From an uncultured Draconibacterium sp. (lineage in GTDB: Bacteria; Bacteroidota; Bacteroidia; Bacteroidales; Prolixibacteraceae), in the NCBI RefSeq assembly GCF_963677565.1, contig NZ_OY781981.1:682001-746000 (forward strand): 64,000 nt of DNA. The letters run 5' to 3'. A model generated the notes under the pieces. It searched no databases. It saw nothing but the letters and a program-made list of their open reading frames with translations, and had not been told where the DNA came from. The translations under genes and the position numbers were made by a program. Every line of letters begins with the position of its first letter. Positions within the stretch are counted from its first letter, which is position 1. Shown in pieces: positions 7,690 through 16,838 of the stretch.

Positions 7690-9960
7690 TTAATTTTTCT
7701 GAAGGGTATTTGTTATAAAATCGCGATACGATTTTACCAAATTTACCGAATGTAACAATAAATATTCCATCTCAGATATTAGCTTAAAGAACAACTGAGA
7801 ATTTCGTGTATTTACCAACTTATTTTTAATACGTTTAATCTGGTTTTTCTCCATTCTGTAGATTTGTTCCAGAATTTTATCACGCTCCTCAATTAACTGC
7901 TCCAGGTCTTCAAAGGTTTTTCCTTCAATATCCTTTAATACAGACTTAAAGAACTTATCGATTTTTCCGGTTACATCTTTTAACTCGGCATGTTGTTCTT
8001 CAATAAATGGTTTATGATTGTTTTCAACGTGTTTAATCATTGGCTCCAACATAAAATGTACAGCATGTGCCATTTCACGTTTATGCTCCATCATTTGAAC
8101 ATAAAAATGACTGGTATCCAATGTTCCATCAGTGAATTTTGTTACAGTAGAATAAACTTTGTCTCGGTTTTGTTTCGATCGTTTAGAGAATTTATCAGAT
8201 GCCTCCTGTACCTTTTTCAATCCGGCGCGGTCTTCTTTTAAGAAAGCACTAATACCTTCTTTAACAATCTGGTCACTTGATTTAACAGCTTTAATCATTT
8301 GCCTCGAACTCTTCTCCAGAATCTGTTCGTGTGCATCTGCGTCTTCAATAACTTCATCTTCTTCCGCAATACTCTGATCGCGTTTTTTCATCATTGTATG
8401 TGTACGAATGACCATAATAATTGCCACAACAACAAATACGAAAATCATAAACTTACCACTAACTGCAATAAGCAATGCCACAATACCCGACACAGTAAAC
8501 GCAATTAATGCCGTTAAAAACCAACCACCAATCACCGCAAATACGCCAGAAATACGATAAACGGCACTTTCACGATCCCACGCCCGATCGGACAAGGATG
8601 TACCCATTGCAACCATAAATGTTACATATGTTGTGGATAACGGAAGTTTTAATGAAGTACCTATGGCTATTAAAATACTGGCCACAACAAGGTTAACAGA
8701 TGCTCTTACTTTATCAAACGACGGTGGATCCACCTCATCTTCACGAACATAGCTATGAGGTTCGAAACGAGCTTTGATTCTTCCAGATAGAGAAGATGGC
8801 AGCAAATTTAAAAAACGGTTGTTGAACTTTGTGGCTCCACGTACAATTACCCTGGCGGCAAAAGAAGATCCAAATCGTTCATCTCCTTCATTCTGTCGCG
8901 ACAAATCAAGCGATGTAGCAATAACCGATTTTGCCTTTTTCGACATGATCAGCGTTACAATCATCACCAAACCAGCTATCAATAACATAAACGTAGGTGT
9001 TCCGACTTTTCCGGCAAGCATCGCCATCGAAAATGTATCCGGATTGGTAGCGCCATCGGCTACCCACGCCTGAAATGAATTATAACCGGCCAGTGGTACA
9101 CCAATAAAGTTGACCAGGTCGTTTCCGGCAAACGCCATTGCCAGGGCAAAAGTTCCGGCCAATACTACAACCTTTAATATTTTAATGTTGAAAATCCATT
9201 TTAATAACTGGATAAAAACAATCCAAAATCCGAAGCTGTATAGCAACATCAATCCGGTATGATGTTTCAGCCATTCCTGAACAGTCTCACCACTCGTTAA
9301 CTCAATACTGGCAAAGGTCGACCCTTTCATTCCTTTAATTACAATAAAATAGGTAATTGCGGTTATAGCCAATCCTCCAAATGCCGAACCAAAATATTTC
9401 ATTGGCCCGCGATAGTTAAAAGTGAATAACATCCGTGTAAAATACTGCACTATCGCCCCAACTGTAAAAGCAATAAACACGGAAAGCAAAATTCCGGTTA
9501 TAATTGCCAGTGCCTTACTGGAATTAATGTACTGTGACAACTCCATAACAACGGAGCCCCCCATCGTTTTAATCTTCACAATTGAAACAGTAACTGCAGC
9601 TCCAAGTAATTCGAAAACAATTGAAACGGTTGTAGAAGTTGGCATTCCAAAAGTGTTGAACATGTCGAGCAGGATCACATCTGTTATCATTACTGCAAGA
9701 AAAATGATCATGATTTCGGAAAAGACAAACATATCGGGATGAAATATTCCTTTCCGCGCTACTTCCATCATTCCACTCGAAAAAGTAGCTCCTATAAGCA
9801 CTCCAAGACTTGCCATTAAAAAAATCACCCACTTGGGAGCCGCTTTCGATCCAACCGCCGAATTAAGGAAGTTTACAGCATCGTTACTAACTCCTACAAT
9901 CAGGTCTGATATAGCTAATGCAAAGAGTACAACTACAAGAATCAGGTAAAAGTTTTCCAT
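7690..9960 (-). CDS. pit: Inorganic phosphate transporter, PiT family, with fused PhoU-like domain (second copy)
   Basis: A 756-residue paralogue of the neighbouring permease, with the same N-terminal run MENFYLILVVVLFALAISDL. It has the signatures GVSNDAVNFLNSA and FAGNDLVNFIGVP, the central conserved LKLPLSTTYVTFMVAMGTSL, an acidic linker, and a PhoU/DUF47-like helical tail from about 565. Divergence concentrates in the linker and tail, so the two copies may be regulated differently while the transport core is kept. Its own upstream region (9961-10158) is shared with the divergently oriented histidine kinase gene, and the first PiT gene has a separate upstream region with a terminator between them, so the two are probably separate transcripts. 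Confidence 0.9.
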   Translation of the reverse strand: MENFYLILVVVLFALAISDLIVGVSNDAVNFLNSAVGSKAAPKWVIFLMASLGVLIGATFSSGMMEVARKGIFHPDMFVFSEIMIIFLAVMITDVILLDMFNTFGMPTSTTVSIVFELLGAAVTVSIVKIKTMGGSVVMELSQYINSSKALAIITGILLSVFIAFTVGAIVQYFTRMLFTFNYRGPMKYFGSAFGGLAITAITYFIVIKGMKGSTFASIELTSGETVQEWLKHHTGLMLLYSFGFWIVFIQLLKWIFNIKILKVVVLAGTFALAMAFAGNDLVNFIGVPLAGYNSFQAWVADGATNPDTFSMAMLAGKVGTPTFMLLIAGLVMIVTLIMSKKAKSVIATSLDLSRQNEGDERFGSSFAARVIVRGATKFNNRFLNLLPSSLSGRIKARFEPHSYVREDEVDPPSFDKVRASVNLVVASILIAIGTSLKLPLSTTYVTFMVAMGTSLSDRAWDRESAVYRISGVFAVIGGWFLTALIAFTVSGIVALLIAVSGKFMIFVFVVVAIIMVIRTHTMMKKRDQSIAEEDEVIEDADAHEQILEKSSRQMIKAVKSSDQIVKEGISAFLKEDRAGLKKVQEASDKFSKRSKQNRDKVYSTVTKFTDGTLDTSHFYVQMMEHKREMAHAVHFMLEPMIKHVENNHKPFIEEQHAELKDVTGKIDKFFKSVLKDIEGKTFEDLEQLIEERDKILEQIYRMEKNQIKRIKNKLVNTRNSQLFFKLISEMEYLLLHSVNLVKSYRDFITNTLQKN

Positions 9961-10008
9961 TAAAATTTGGTTTTTGTAAAGGTCGGCAAATATAAAGTTT
10001 GTTAAAAG

Positions 10009-10026
10009 TTTAATCGTTTTGTAATA
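10009..10026. promoter_or_regulatory. Candidate Pho-box-like direct repeat between the second PiT gene and the kinase gene
   Basis: TTTAATC, GTTT, TGTAATA: heptamers with a 4-bp spacer, matching the copy at 7490-7507 at most positions and lying at a similar distance (about 50-65 bp) from the PiT start. A weaker pair with the same period, TTAACCA-ATTA-GTAACCA, lies at 10060-10077, nearer the kinase gene. Confidence 0.4.
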
Positions 10027-10158
10027 TTAATAAAATATTAACTAACCGTGAAATTACCATTAACCAATTAGTAACCACTTTTTTATACGACATTTGAACC
10101 CTTAATTTGCAGCGTTAGATTAACCAATAAGGGTTATAATATTTATTAAACACTTTAG

Positions 10159-11196
10159 ATGAGAACTTATTCTTCGAAATTCCTTGCCATACTGGTTGCT
10201 GTAATTTTAACCGTCCTAGCATTAGGTATTGCCCTGTTAGCACACTACCTTGGCGAGAACATTCTGGTAATAGCCGCTTTTACCCTGGTCTTTTTTGGAG
10301 CCGCATATTTTGCCATTTTATACATTATTAAGAAGTACATTATCGACCGCATCAAGCCACTTTACAACACGATTCGCGATCTTCCGCTTAGTGGGAAAAA
10401 GATGGATGAAAAACTGGACTCCAACAGCTTGCTGATGAATGTAAAATATGAAGTTGAAGAGTGGGCAAAATCGCAATTAAAAGAAATTGAGCGACTAAAA
10501 GAACTTGAAAAATACCGTAAGGATTTTGTTGGAAATGTATCGCACGAATTAAAAACCCCGATTTTCAATATTCAAGGTTATGTTTTAACCCTTTTAGAGG
10601 GCGGACTTGAAGACCCGAAGATTAATAAACTTTACCTAAAACGCACCGAGAAAAGTATTGACCGGATGGTATCGATTGTTGAAGATCTGGAATCGATAAC
10701 CAAACTGGAATCGGGAGAATTGCAGCTAAACATGACACGTTTCGACATTGTAAAAACCGTTGAGGAGGTAATTGAAATGGAACAATGGCAAGCGTCTGAA
10801 AGCCAGATCACAGTGCAAATTATAAACAAACCCGATCGTCCAATTTTTGTACGTGCCGACAAAAAACGAATTCTCGAAGTGGTTACCAACCTCATCGTTA
10901 ACGGGGTAAAATATGGAAAAGAAAACGGTTATGTCAACATTTCGTTTCACGATCTGGAAGACAATATCATTGTGGAAGTTGCTGATAACGGAATTGGAAT
11001 TGACAAAAAAGACCTTCGTCGCATTTTTGAGCGTTTCTTCCGTGTCGATAAATCACGATCGCGCGAACAAGGAGGTACCGGACTTGGTCTTTCCATTGTA
11101 AAACATATTATCGAGGCTCATAATCAATCTATTAATGTTAGAAGTGTGCTCGATCAGGGCACCACGTTTAACTTCACTCTCGAAAAACAAAAATAG
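10159..11196 (+). CDS. phoR: Sensor histidine kinase, PhoR type
   Basis: A 345-residue membrane histidine kinase. Two membrane helices lie at about 8-58 with only a very short loop, so there is no large periplasmic sensor domain, as in PhoR proteins that sense through a partner. The HisKA segment contains VSHELKTP with phospho-acceptor His129. The ATPase part has the N box (LIVNGVKYG), G1 (VADNGIGI), F box (FERFFRV) and G2 (GGTGLGLSIVKHI). It is divergent from a PiT gene and precedes the response regulator gene by 161 bp. Assignment to phosphate sensing rests on similarity of layout to PhoR and on the neighbouring phosphate genes; the kinase assignment itself is certain. Confidence 0.85.
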   Translation: MRTYSSKFLAILVAVILTVLALGIALLAHYLGENILVIAAFTLVFFGAAYFAILYIIKKYIIDRIKPLYNTIRDLPLSGKKMDEKLDSNSLLMNVKYEVEEWAKSQLKEIERLKELEKYRKDFVGNVSHELKTPIFNIQGYVLTLLEGGLEDPKINKLYLKRTEKSIDRMVSIVEDLESITKLESGELQLNMTRFDIVKTVEEVIEMEQWQASESQITVQIINKPDRPIFVRADKKRILEVVTNLIVNGVKYGKENGYVNISFHDLEDNIIVEVADNGIGIDKKDLRRIFERFFRVDKSRSREQGGTGLGLSIVKHIIEAHNQSINVRSVLDQGTTFNFTLEKQK

Positions 11197-11240
11197 CCAA
11201 ATCAAAACTTTCCGTTAAAAAGAACGTAAGTGTGGCTATT
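11192..11240. other. Long hairpin overlapping the end of the kinase gene
   Basis: AATAGCCA (11192-11199) pairs perfectly with TGGCTATT (11233-11240), with a second inner stem ACTT..CGTT / AACG..AAGT. Only a weak T-rich stretch follows. It could be an attenuating or processing hairpin between the kinase and regulator genes. Confidence 0.5.
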
Positions 11241-11309
11241 AATTTGTATTTTGTTTCGTTAATGCGATATCTTAATTTCGTATTTATTTTTAGTGTAAAA
11301 TAAAGTTAA

Positions 11310-11339
11310 TTGTTCTTTAATAAGTAGCACTTACTTTTG
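11310..11339 (+). promoter_or_regulatory. Bacteroidota-type promoter for the response regulator gene
   Basis: TTG (11310-11312), 19 bp, then TACTTTTG (11332-11339), a full match to the TAnnTTTG -7 element. Transcription would start near 11346, giving a leader of about 12 nt before the ATG at 11358. The regulator can therefore be made independently of the kinase. Confidence 0.6.
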
Positions 11340-11357
11340 TTCAAGAATTTTTATGTT

Positions 11358-12056
11358 ATGAGTGAAAATCAATTTAAAGTATTATTGGTTGATGACGAGT
11401 TGGACATCCTGGAATTCCTTAGTTACAACCTTGAAAAAGAGGGCTATGAGGTACACACCGCAAGAAATGGTGTTGAAGCAATTGAAGTTGCAGAAAAACA
11501 GGTTCCACATCTCATTATACTCGACGTAATGATGCCGGAAATGGATGGCATTGCTGCCTGCGAAGAACTTCGGAAAATTCCGGCCCTAAGCAGTACGGTT
11601 ATTGCCTTTTTAACTGCCCGCGGCGAAGACTACTCGCAAATTGCAGGCTTTGAAGCCGGTGCCGACGATTATATCACCAAACCGGTTCGTCCTAAAGTTC
11701 TGGTTAGCAGAGTAAAAGCCTTATTAAAACGCACAGGCGAAGCAACACAACCCGTTGAGGTGGTTGACACCAACACAGTTACCATCGGCAATCTGCTTAT
11801 TGACAAAGAGCGCTACCTTATTCGTATTGGCGACAATGAAATGATATTGCCAAGAAAAGAGTTTGAGCTGCTTTCACTTTTGGTTTCGAAGCCTGGAAAA
11901 GTATTTACCCGCGAAGAAATTTATTATTCGGTTTGGGGCGAAAACGTTGTGGTTGGCGACCGAACAATTGATGTTCATATTCGTAAGCTTCGTGAAAAAA
12001 TTGGCAACGAACACATTAAAACATTGAAAGGAATCGGGTACAAATTTGTTGAATAA
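11358..12056 (+). CDS. phoB: Response regulator, PhoB/OmpR family
   Basis: A 232-residue two-domain regulator. The receiver domain (about 5-120) has the acidic pair VDDE, phospho-acceptor Asp56 in LIILDVMMPEMDG, the Thr of FLTARG and the Lys of TKPVRP. The winged-helix DNA-binding domain (about 135-230) ends in VHIRKLREKIG and LKGIGYKF. The ATG at 11358 is chosen because upstream in-frame codons overlap the promoter's -7 element. A terminator follows. With the adjacent kinase it forms a two-component pair that probably controls the neighbouring phosphate genes. Confidence 0.88.
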   Translation: MSENQFKVLLVDDELDILEFLSYNLEKEGYEVHTARNGVEAIEVAEKQVPHLIILDVMMPEMDGIAACEELRKIPALSSTVIAFLTARGEDYSQIAGFEAGADDYITKPVRPKVLVSRVKALLKRTGEATQPVEVVDTNTVTIGNLLIDKERYLIRIGDNEMILPRKEFELLSLLVSKPGKVFTREEIYYSVWGENVVVGDRTIDVHIRKLREKIGNEHIKTLKGIGYKFVE

Positions 12057-12078
12057 CAAACAAAAGAAATATAAACGG

Positions 12079-12104
12079 AAGGGACTTTTAGAGTCCCTTT
12101 TTTG
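12079..12104 (+). terminator. Intrinsic terminator after the response regulator gene
   Basis: GGGACT (12081-12086) pairs with AGTCCC (12092-12097) around TTTAG, followed by six T bases. Confidence 0.85.
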
Positions 12105-12107
12105 TGA

Positions 12108-12713
12108 TCACACAAAATAAATTACCAAATACAACACGATAAAACCAAGTCCATATCCGGCAATAAGTTGCAACAGGTTGTGTTTTCCCAAAATTAATCT
12201 TGCAGTACCAATTAAACCAGCCAGCAGCACTACAATTAGTATGGAATAAACCGGGTTCACCCCATTTCTGAAAGCCAGGGCAAACAATGCTCCTGATAAA
12301 CTACCAATGGCCGCCATATGATTGCTGATCTTCCATTTTAGCGAAATTACCAACAAAGCAATTATTACCAGAACCGAAGCCAGCATGAATAACTTAAATT
12401 CAGGAACTGCCTGTACTTTTTTTAGCAATATAAATCCGAGGTAATAAAAAACAGAGGCACTCAACAAAGGGATCAAACGATCTCTGCTAGTGGGCATACT
12501 TACGTTAAAGTTCGGATTTAATGACAACACTGCAACAGAGAGCATCGGAAGAATACAGGTAGTAAAAAATACCACAAGCAATATAAAACGTTTGGCCTCC
12601 CATAAAAGCAATTCAAAATAAAACCCGGAATGAAGCAACAGAAACATTCCAATTGTTGGTACCAGTACCGGGTGAAAAATTATTGATATTATTTTTGCGA
12701 GTTGTTTGCCCAT
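12108..12713 (-). CDS. PAP2-like membrane protein
   Basis: A 201-residue polytopic protein with about six membrane segments. The C-terminal half resembles the PAP2 phosphatase fold as seen in Bacteroidota, with WKISNHMAAIGSLSGAL and GTARLILGKHNLLQLIAGYG occupying the places of the SGHxxxA and SRxxLGxHxxxD motifs. The first site has N-H where S-G-H is usual, and the last Asp is replaced by Gln, so activity on lipid phosphates is uncertain. Its start lies 1 bp after the RpoN stop, so it is co-transcribed with rpoN. Confidence 0.6.
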   Translation of the reverse strand: MGKQLAKIISIIFHPVLVPTIGMFLLLHSGFYFELLLWEAKRFILLVVFFTTCILPMLSVAVLSLNPNFNVSMPTSRDRLIPLLSASVFYYLGFILLKKVQAVPEFKLFMLASVLVIIALLVISLKWKISNHMAAIGSLSGALFALAFRNGVNPVYSILIVVLLAGLIGTARLILGKHNLLQLIAGYGLGFIVLYLVIYFV

Positions 12714-12714
12714 A

Positions 12715-14166
12715 TTACAATTCTTTGCGCAAACGTGCTACCGGAATTCCCAGTTGTTCGCGGTATTTTGCAACTGTTCGTCGGGCAATGTTATATGATT
12801 TTTCCTTTAAAATCTGGGCCAGCTTTTCATCGGTTAAAGGCCGGTGCTTATCTTCTCCGGCAATACACTCCTGCAAAATCTTTTTTATCTCGCGGGTAGA
12901 TACTTCCTCGCCGTCATCTTTTGCCAAACCTTCTGAAAAGAAATATTTGAGCGGATAAATACCAAAATGTGTTTGAATATACTTACTGTTCGAAACCCTT
13001 GATATAGTAGAAATATCGAGTCCTGTTCTTTCTGCAATGTCTTTTAAAATCATTGGCCGAAGTTTGGTCTCGTCTCCTTCCTGAAAATATTCTTTCTGAA
13101 AGCTAATGATCTCTGACATGGTAAGCAACAATGTTGTTTGCCGTTGGTGAATTGCATCGATAAACCATTTTGCCGAATCCATTTTTTGTTTCACAAAAAT
13201 CATTGCCTCTTTATCGGTTTTTTGCGACTTTTGGTTTTGGCTCATGGTTCTCAGCATTTCCGAATAGGTATCGTTGATTTTTAGTTCCGGAACATTTCGC
13301 TGATTCAACGATAAACTTAATTCTCCGTCAACCAGTTCAAGAATAAAATCAGGAACAATATGCTGGTTCGATTTATTTAAAGGATTACTGTAAGAACTTC
13401 CCGGTTTCGGATTCAACTTCAATACTTCATCGATTCCCTTTTTCAACTCTTCTTCGGTCAATTCAAGCTTTGTACGAATTTTATCGTAATGCTTTTTTGT
13501 AAACTCTGCAAAATAATCTTTTACAATCGTTTTGGCGAGCTTATATTCGTGTTCATCCTTTCGGTTTAATTGAAGCAGCAAACACTCGCGCAAATCGCGT
13601 GCTGCAATTCCCGGAGGATCAAACTCCTGAATGGCCAATAAGATTTTCTCCAGTTTTTCCTCCGGAACATCAAGATTCATGTTAAAGGCCAAATCGTCGC
13701 TAATGGCCATTAAATCTCTTCTTAAATAACCATCATCATCAATATTTCCGATAATATATTCGGCCAGTTGCTGCTCCTCATCATTTAAATCGGCAAGTCC
13801 CAGCTGTTCATTTAAAAATTCATGAAAACTTGTACCTACCGAAAAAGGAACATCAATGTATTTATCGTCTTTGGAGTAATTGTTTACGTTTAACTTGTAA
13901 GTTGGAATTTCATCGTCCTCATAATAATCATCCATCGAAAACTCTTCGTTATCAACGTCCGAGTTATTATCGCTATTATCATCCACCTGATCATCAACCG
14001 ACGCGGGATTATCCGATTCTAATTCCAAAACCGGATTCTCTTCCAATTCCTTTTTGATTCGCTGCTCGAGTTGCATAGTTGGGATTTCCAAAAGCTTGAT
14101 CACCTGAATTTGCTGAGGTGATAACTTTTGGAGCAGCTTCTGTTGTAATGTTAGTTTTTGCTCCAT
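12715..14166 (-). CDS. rpoN: RNA polymerase sigma-54 factor RpoN
   Basis: A 483-residue sigma-54. Region I is Gln/Leu-rich (LQQKLLQKLSPQQIQVIKLL), region II is acidic (about 50-90, many Asp/Glu), the core-binding domain is central, a helix-turn-helix lies near 370-395 (DISTISRVSNSKY), and the RpoN box ARRTVAKYREQLGIP recognises the -24 element near the C-terminus. The length is normal. No sigma-54 activator (AAA+ enhancer-binding protein) is present in this window. Confidence 0.97.
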   Translation of the reverse strand: MEQKLTLQQKLLQKLSPQQIQVIKLLEIPTMQLEQRIKKELEENPVLELESDNPASVDDQVDDNSDNNSDVDNEEFSMDDYYEDDEIPTYKLNVNNYSKDDKYIDVPFSVGTSFHEFLNEQLGLADLNDEEQQLAEYIIGNIDDDGYLRRDLMAISDDLAFNMNLDVPEEKLEKILLAIQEFDPPGIAARDLRECLLLQLNRKDEHEYKLAKTIVKDYFAEFTKKHYDKIRTKLELTEEELKKGIDEVLKLNPKPGSSYSNPLNKSNQHIVPDFILELVDGELSLSLNQRNVPELKINDTYSEMLRTMSQNQKSQKTDKEAMIFVKQKMDSAKWFIDAIHQRQTTLLLTMSEIISFQKEYFQEGDETKLRPMILKDIAERTGLDISTISRVSNSKYIQTHFGIYPLKYFFSEGLAKDDGEEVSTREIKKILQECIAGEDKHRPLTDEKLAQILKEKSYNIARRTVAKYREQLGIPVARLRKEL

Positions 14167-14230
14167 AATCCCAATTGTTAACCTCGTAAAAATAACATTT
14201 TTTTCGGAGTAGCTTCTCTAAATTACGCCA

Positions 14231-15667
14231 TCAAAATTCGGCATTTTTTGGTGCACGTGGGAATGCGATCACGTCTCTGATATTACCCATTCCGGTAACA
14301 AAAAGCATAAGGCGCTCGAAACCAAGACCAAAGCCGCTGTGAACCACCGAACCAAATCGGCGTGTATCCAGATACCACCACATTTCTTCAGCCGGGATAT
14401 CCATTTCTTCCATGCGGGTAGTTAGTTTCTCAAGATCCTCTTCTCGCTGCGAACCTCCAATAATTTCGCCAATTCCCGGAAACAGAACATCCATTGCTCC
14501 AACAGTTTTACCATCATCGTTCTGCTTCATATAGAACGCTTTAATATCTTTCGGATAATCGGTAAGAATTACCGGACATTTAAAATGTTTTTCCACAAGA
14601 TAACGTTCGTGCTCACTTTGCAAATCAACTCCCCAGTCGACCGGGAACTGAAATTTTTTCTTTTTATATGGTTTTGAGTTTTTCAATACATCAATTGCAT
14701 CGGTGTATGGCAGGCGCACAAATTCGTTCTTAAGAACAAACTCCAACTTTTCAATTAAATCCATCGAACGCTGATCCTGCGGTTTACTTTTTTCTTCCTG
14801 TTTTAGTCTTTGCGCCAGAAACTGCAGGTCGTCCATACAATTATCAAGTGCATATTTTATACAATATTTCAGAAATTCTTCTGCCAAATCCATGTTGTCT
14901 TTCAGATCGTAAAAAGCCATTTCTGGTTCGATCATCCAGAACTCAGCCAGGTGACGTGTGGTATTCGAATTCTCGGCACGGAATGTTGGACCAAACGTAT
15001 AAATCTCGCCCAATGCCAATGCACCCAATTCGCCTTCCAACTGACCAGACACTGTTAAATTGGTGGCTTTTCCGAAAAAGTCCTGAGAGTAATCTACCTC
15101 GCCTTCTTCAGTCAACGGCGGATTTTTAGGATCGAGTGTTGACACACGAAACATCTGACCTGCCCCCTCAGCATCGCTGGCCGTTACAATTGGCGTGTGC
15201 AGGTAATTAAATCCTTTTTCGTTAAAATATTTATGAATGGCAAAAGCCATTGCGTGACGGATACGGAAAACGGCGCTAAATGTATTGGTACGAAAACGCA
15301 GGTGAGCATTTTCACGCAAAAACTCGAGCGAATGTTTTTTGGGCTGAATCGGATACTTTTCAGGATCGGCGGCGCCCAGCAAATCAATGGATTTTGCATT
15401 AAGCTCAACGCTTTGCCCGCTTCCGGCCGATTCTACCAATTCGCCGGTAACAGCAATTGCTGCTCCGGTTGTTATCTTGTGCAATAACTCCTCATCAAAA
15501 TTTTCAACATCAACAACCACCTGAAGATTATGAATTGTAGATCCATCGTTCAGCGCAATAAAATTTACATTTTTACTTCCGCGCTTTGTCCTTACCCAAC
15601 CTTTGGCAACCACTTCGCTGCCAGTTTCTCCATTCTTCAGAATCTCTTTGATTTTTAAACGTGCCAT
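14231..15667 (-). CDS. asnS: Asparaginyl-tRNA synthetase
   Basis: A 478-residue class II synthetase that charges tRNA-Asn. An N-terminal OB-fold anticodon-binding domain (about 1-115, VVAKGWVRTKRGSKNVNFI) precedes the catalytic domain. Motif 2 is seen in TFRAENSNTTRHLAEFWMIE and motif 3 in GFGLGFERLMLFVTG near the end. Length and ending (IAFPRAPKNAEF) are typical of AsnS rather than AspS. It stands alone, followed on the same strand by rpoN after about 65 bp. Confidence 0.97.
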   Translation of the reverse strand: MARLKIKEILKNGETGSEVVAKGWVRTKRGSKNVNFIALNDGSTIHNLQVVVDVENFDEELLHKITTGAAIAVTGELVESAGSGQSVELNAKSIDLLGAADPEKYPIQPKKHSLEFLRENAHLRFRTNTFSAVFRIRHAMAFAIHKYFNEKGFNYLHTPIVTASDAEGAGQMFRVSTLDPKNPPLTEEGEVDYSQDFFGKATNLTVSGQLEGELGALALGEIYTFGPTFRAENSNTTRHLAEFWMIEPEMAFYDLKDNMDLAEEFLKYCIKYALDNCMDDLQFLAQRLKQEEKSKPQDQRSMDLIEKLEFVLKNEFVRLPYTDAIDVLKNSKPYKKKKFQFPVDWGVDLQSEHERYLVEKHFKCPVILTDYPKDIKAFYMKQNDDGKTVGAMDVLFPGIGEIIGGSQREEDLEKLTTRMEEMDIPAEEMWWYLDTRRFGSVVHSGFGLGFERLMLFVTGMGNIRDVIAFPRAPKNAEF

Positions 15668-15861
15668 GATGTTTATTTTTTCTGCCTTTAAATTGTCTGT
15701 TTAGCCTTTTACGGCTTTTTTTACTTTACAAATTTTAAGCTTACAAATTTATACTTTATTAGCAATAATGTAACTGTAAGAAACATTTTGAGCAGATTTT
15801 TAATACTTACGTGAAAAACACCCCTTAAAACTGGACTGTTTAGGGAAAAAAGCTCATAAAT

Positions 15862-15894
15862 AAAAAAGGCCGCCTTTAAAAAGACAGCCTTGAT
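15862..15894 (-). terminator. Intrinsic terminator ending the metal-response block
   Basis: On the minus strand AAGGCTGTCTTT pairs with AAAGGCGGCCTT (two mismatches or wobbles) and is followed by seven T bases, just after the DUF2202 stop at 15915. Confidence 0.75.
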
Positions 15895-15914
15895 CCAACA
15901 AGTACTTTTAAGTG

Positions 15915-16742
15915 TTAACTCCCCTGTTTCCCATTCTGACGACCACCCTGGTTTCCTTTAGTTGATGACGTTCCTGTTCCATCACAATCACCATCTGCAG
16001 TATTATATCCGGATGAGCCTCCCTGTCCATTTCGTTGTCCTCCGTTTCCATATCCGTTTCCTCCGGCACCATATGCCTGACCGCTTGATCCAGCCAGGAT
16101 TGCTTCAAACTCTTCAACAGAGATAAATTGAGGTGTGTAGCTTTCACCTAGCGCTTCCAAATTACGCACAAATCCACGCATATGATTTTCCGAACCTTGC
16201 AGCAAGTTTTCGTACACACGAATTATATCGGTGTTTTCTGTTTCGGAAAGCAGACCTTTCAAATCATAAATATCCAAATCTTCAACGGTTGCGCCAACTT
16301 TTAGTGCCTCAGCCAAACTTGCCGATCCCTTATCAATTAATTGGGCATACAATTCGGCCAATGTTTCGTTCGAGAATTCGCCTTCGCCACCCAGTGCAGA
16401 ATCGTCAATTCCATATCCGTCAAGAAGTACAAGCACCGCATCCATATGACTTTGCTCGCTGTTGGCAATATTCAGAAATATCTGTTGGCCATAAACCCCG
16501 TAGAAATGCATATAAACATCATGCGCCAGTTTTTCTTCCTCGCGCATCAACAGCAATCCTTCAATATCGGCGTCAGTCAATTCTTCATCGAAAGTACAAC
16601 TGTCCTGACATATAGCTGCAAACTCTACACTTTTATCGGCTAATGCCAACGATTCATCAATACTTTCTGTTTCCGAGCAGGAAGTAAAAAATAATGCTCC
16701 CGCTGCCAATACTAAAATTCCGAATTTTTCTAATGTTTTCAT
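15915..16742 (-). CDS. DUF2202 ferritin-like lipoprotein with Gly/Asn-rich tail
   Basis: A 275-residue lipoprotein (lipobox FFTSC). Residues about 60-215 match DUF2202, a four-helix ferritin-like fold: LLLMREEEKLAHDVYMHFYG, then IANSEQSHMDAVLVLLDGYG, with Glu/His residues suited to metal binding (EEEKLAHD, EQSHMD, GSENHM). The last 55 residues are low-complexity, rich in Gly, Asn and Gln. It is the last gene of the sigma/anti-sigma/Spy-like series. DUF2202 has no settled function; a metal-binding role in the envelope is inferred from fold and context. The neighbouring protein at 16839 has a similar tail. Confidence 0.8.
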   Translation of the reverse strand: MKTLEKFGILVLAAGALFFTSCSETESIDESLALADKSVEFAAICQDSCTFDEELTDADIEGLLLMREEEKLAHDVYMHFYGVYGQQIFLNIANSEQSHMDAVLVLLDGYGIDDSALGGEGEFSNETLAELYAQLIDKGSASLAEALKVGATVEDLDIYDLKGLLSETENTDIIRVYENLLQGSENHMRGFVRNLEALGESYTPQFISVEEFEAILAGSSGQAYGAGGNGYGNGGQRNGQGGSSGYNTADGDCDGTGTSSTKGNQGGRQNGKQGS

Positions 16743-16838
16743 AATTACATATTTTATTATTTAAACTTTCTTCTATTCTTTCAAATCTCTTTTTGGGTAT
16801 ATCAATCGGCGAGCTAGTATTGGTTGTTTCCGGGGCAA

